DNA of 64,000 nucleotides, from assembly GCA_030041355.1 (NCBI GenBank), contig JASHNZ010000012.1:1-64000 (forward strand). Reading direction: 5' to 3'. Source of the DNA: Nitrososphaerales archaeon. GTDB lineage: Archaea > Thermoproteota > Nitrososphaeria > Nitrososphaerales > CADDZS01. A program made the translations under genes and the position numbers. The stretch's first letter is position 1. Each line of letters begins with the position of its first letter. This document shows, one piece after another, positions 63,458 to 64,000 of this stretch. A model generated the notes under the pieces. The model saw only the letters and a list, made by a program, of their open reading frames with translations. It searched no databases and had not been told where the DNA came from.

Positions 63458-64000
63458 CGCTCTCCATTAATTTTGTCGTGGATTGACATGCTCCCAACGC
63501 CCCTGGCATTGGTAATTGCATGGGAGCAAAACAAATTTTCCTCAGCGAGGCTCATGAGTATTATTGTACTCCCTCGCTTATTACTGTTTATATCGAATAT
63601 AGTAGAAACGCTCTCAAGCCAACGCTTAAGCCTCAAAAACCTCTATACGGAGTGGAGCAATCAACTTAACTGTAAAACAAGGCCACTTAGAAACGATCGA
63701 AGTATGCTGTTCTTTTGACGCTGTCCTATTAGTCTTGCTTGCCCAAGATCCTATGCACCTTTTTGCAGGAGTTGTAAGTTTTTCAAATGCTATAGTTTTG
63801 GTTGTTTAGAAAATTCCAGTCATCATACTGATCGTCGGGGCACTGCTTGTTTTGCTCCCGTGCAATAATCGTGGCAATAGAGGTATGGTTCTTCACGGAT
63901 AGCTTCTTCTTTGCGGCAATTGCTTTCTTGATAGTAGCGATAAGAAGCAGCGTCGCAATCTAGAAGGATTTTGTATTCTCACTTTACCGATTCTAGCCAC
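63458..64000. other. Gene-poor window end, possible decayed membrane gene
   Basis: About 540 bases without an intact gene. On the plus strand, between about 63713 and 63960, three different frames in succession encode hydrophobic segments (for example AVLLVLLAQDPMHLFAGVVS, then VIILIVGALLVLL, then FFFAAIAFLIVAI). They are broken by stops. This is what a frameshifted membrane-protein relic would look like, but chance in AT-rich sequence is possible. Confidence 0.3.

Overview
The window looks archaeal, most likely from the TACK side (Thermoproteota, perhaps a non-ammonia-oxidising Nitrososphaeria or a Bathyarchaeia-like lineage; no rRNA is present to settle this). Signs are TATA-box promoters close to start codons (leaderless or short-leader transcripts), many TTG and GTG starts, Shine-Dalgarno cores of the GAGG/AGGTGA type, a pyruvoyl-dependent arginine decarboxylase, HerA- and KaiC-like ATPases, and archaeal pilus-type TadA/TadC proteins. 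I found no tRNA, rRNA, CRISPR array or intact insertion sequence.

Layout. 0.3-1.2 kb: a flavin/F420 split-barrel protein and a CBS-pair protein. 1.5-8.4 kb (minus strand): a tightly coupled cell-surface glycan operon, in transcription order a GT4 glycosyltransferase (apparently with an ATT start), a GT-C-like membrane protein, an HprK-like P-loop protein, a Wzx-type flippase and an unknown protein. 8.4-10 kb: a sparse accessory patch with one HTH-containing unknown. 10-18.2 kb: an orphan ABC-2-like permease, a cupin, a carboxymuconolactone decarboxylase family protein, NfeD plus stomatin, a solitary DNA methyltransferase and an MBL-fold hydrolase. 18.4-21.2 kb: a GT87-like membrane protein, then a compact cassette of a RecA-fold protein without Walker motifs, flanked by two apparently related small helical proteins and a Cys/His-rich micro-protein. 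21.2-26.6 kb: TadC-like and TadA-like pilus/secretion proteins and a two-module regulator. 27-34.7 kb: HerA-type ATPase, aminotransferase, arginine decarboxylase, an active/inactive M16 peptidase pair and a Nudix hydrolase. 34.8-43.2 kb: three KaiC-like ATPases, a 1197-residue TPR/beta-sandwich/coiled-coil protein and a HerA-like ATPase whose Walker A lysine is arginine. 43.3-49.1 kb: two molybdenum-hydroxylase large subunits around a membrane protein. 49.4-53.6 kb: a radical SAM enzyme, a MurG-like glycosyltransferase, a clan-A glycoside hydrolase and a membrane protein, whose three promoters share one perfect 20-bp palindrome. 54.7-60.6 kb: a probable 4-hydroxyphenylacetate meta-cleavage cluster. 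60.8-63.5 kb: a second split-barrel protein, a small membrane protein, HflX and an unknown protein.

The two strongest candidates for something undescribed are the palindrome-controlled regulon at 49.4-53.6 kb (GATTCTCA-N4-TGAGAATC exactly 9 nt upstream of each TATA box) and the KaiC/TPR/HerA gene group at 34.8-43.2 kb. The degenerate RecA cassette at 19.8-21.2 kb may be a related P-loop scaffold system. All functional statements are read from the translated sequence and family knowledge; no database search was possible.
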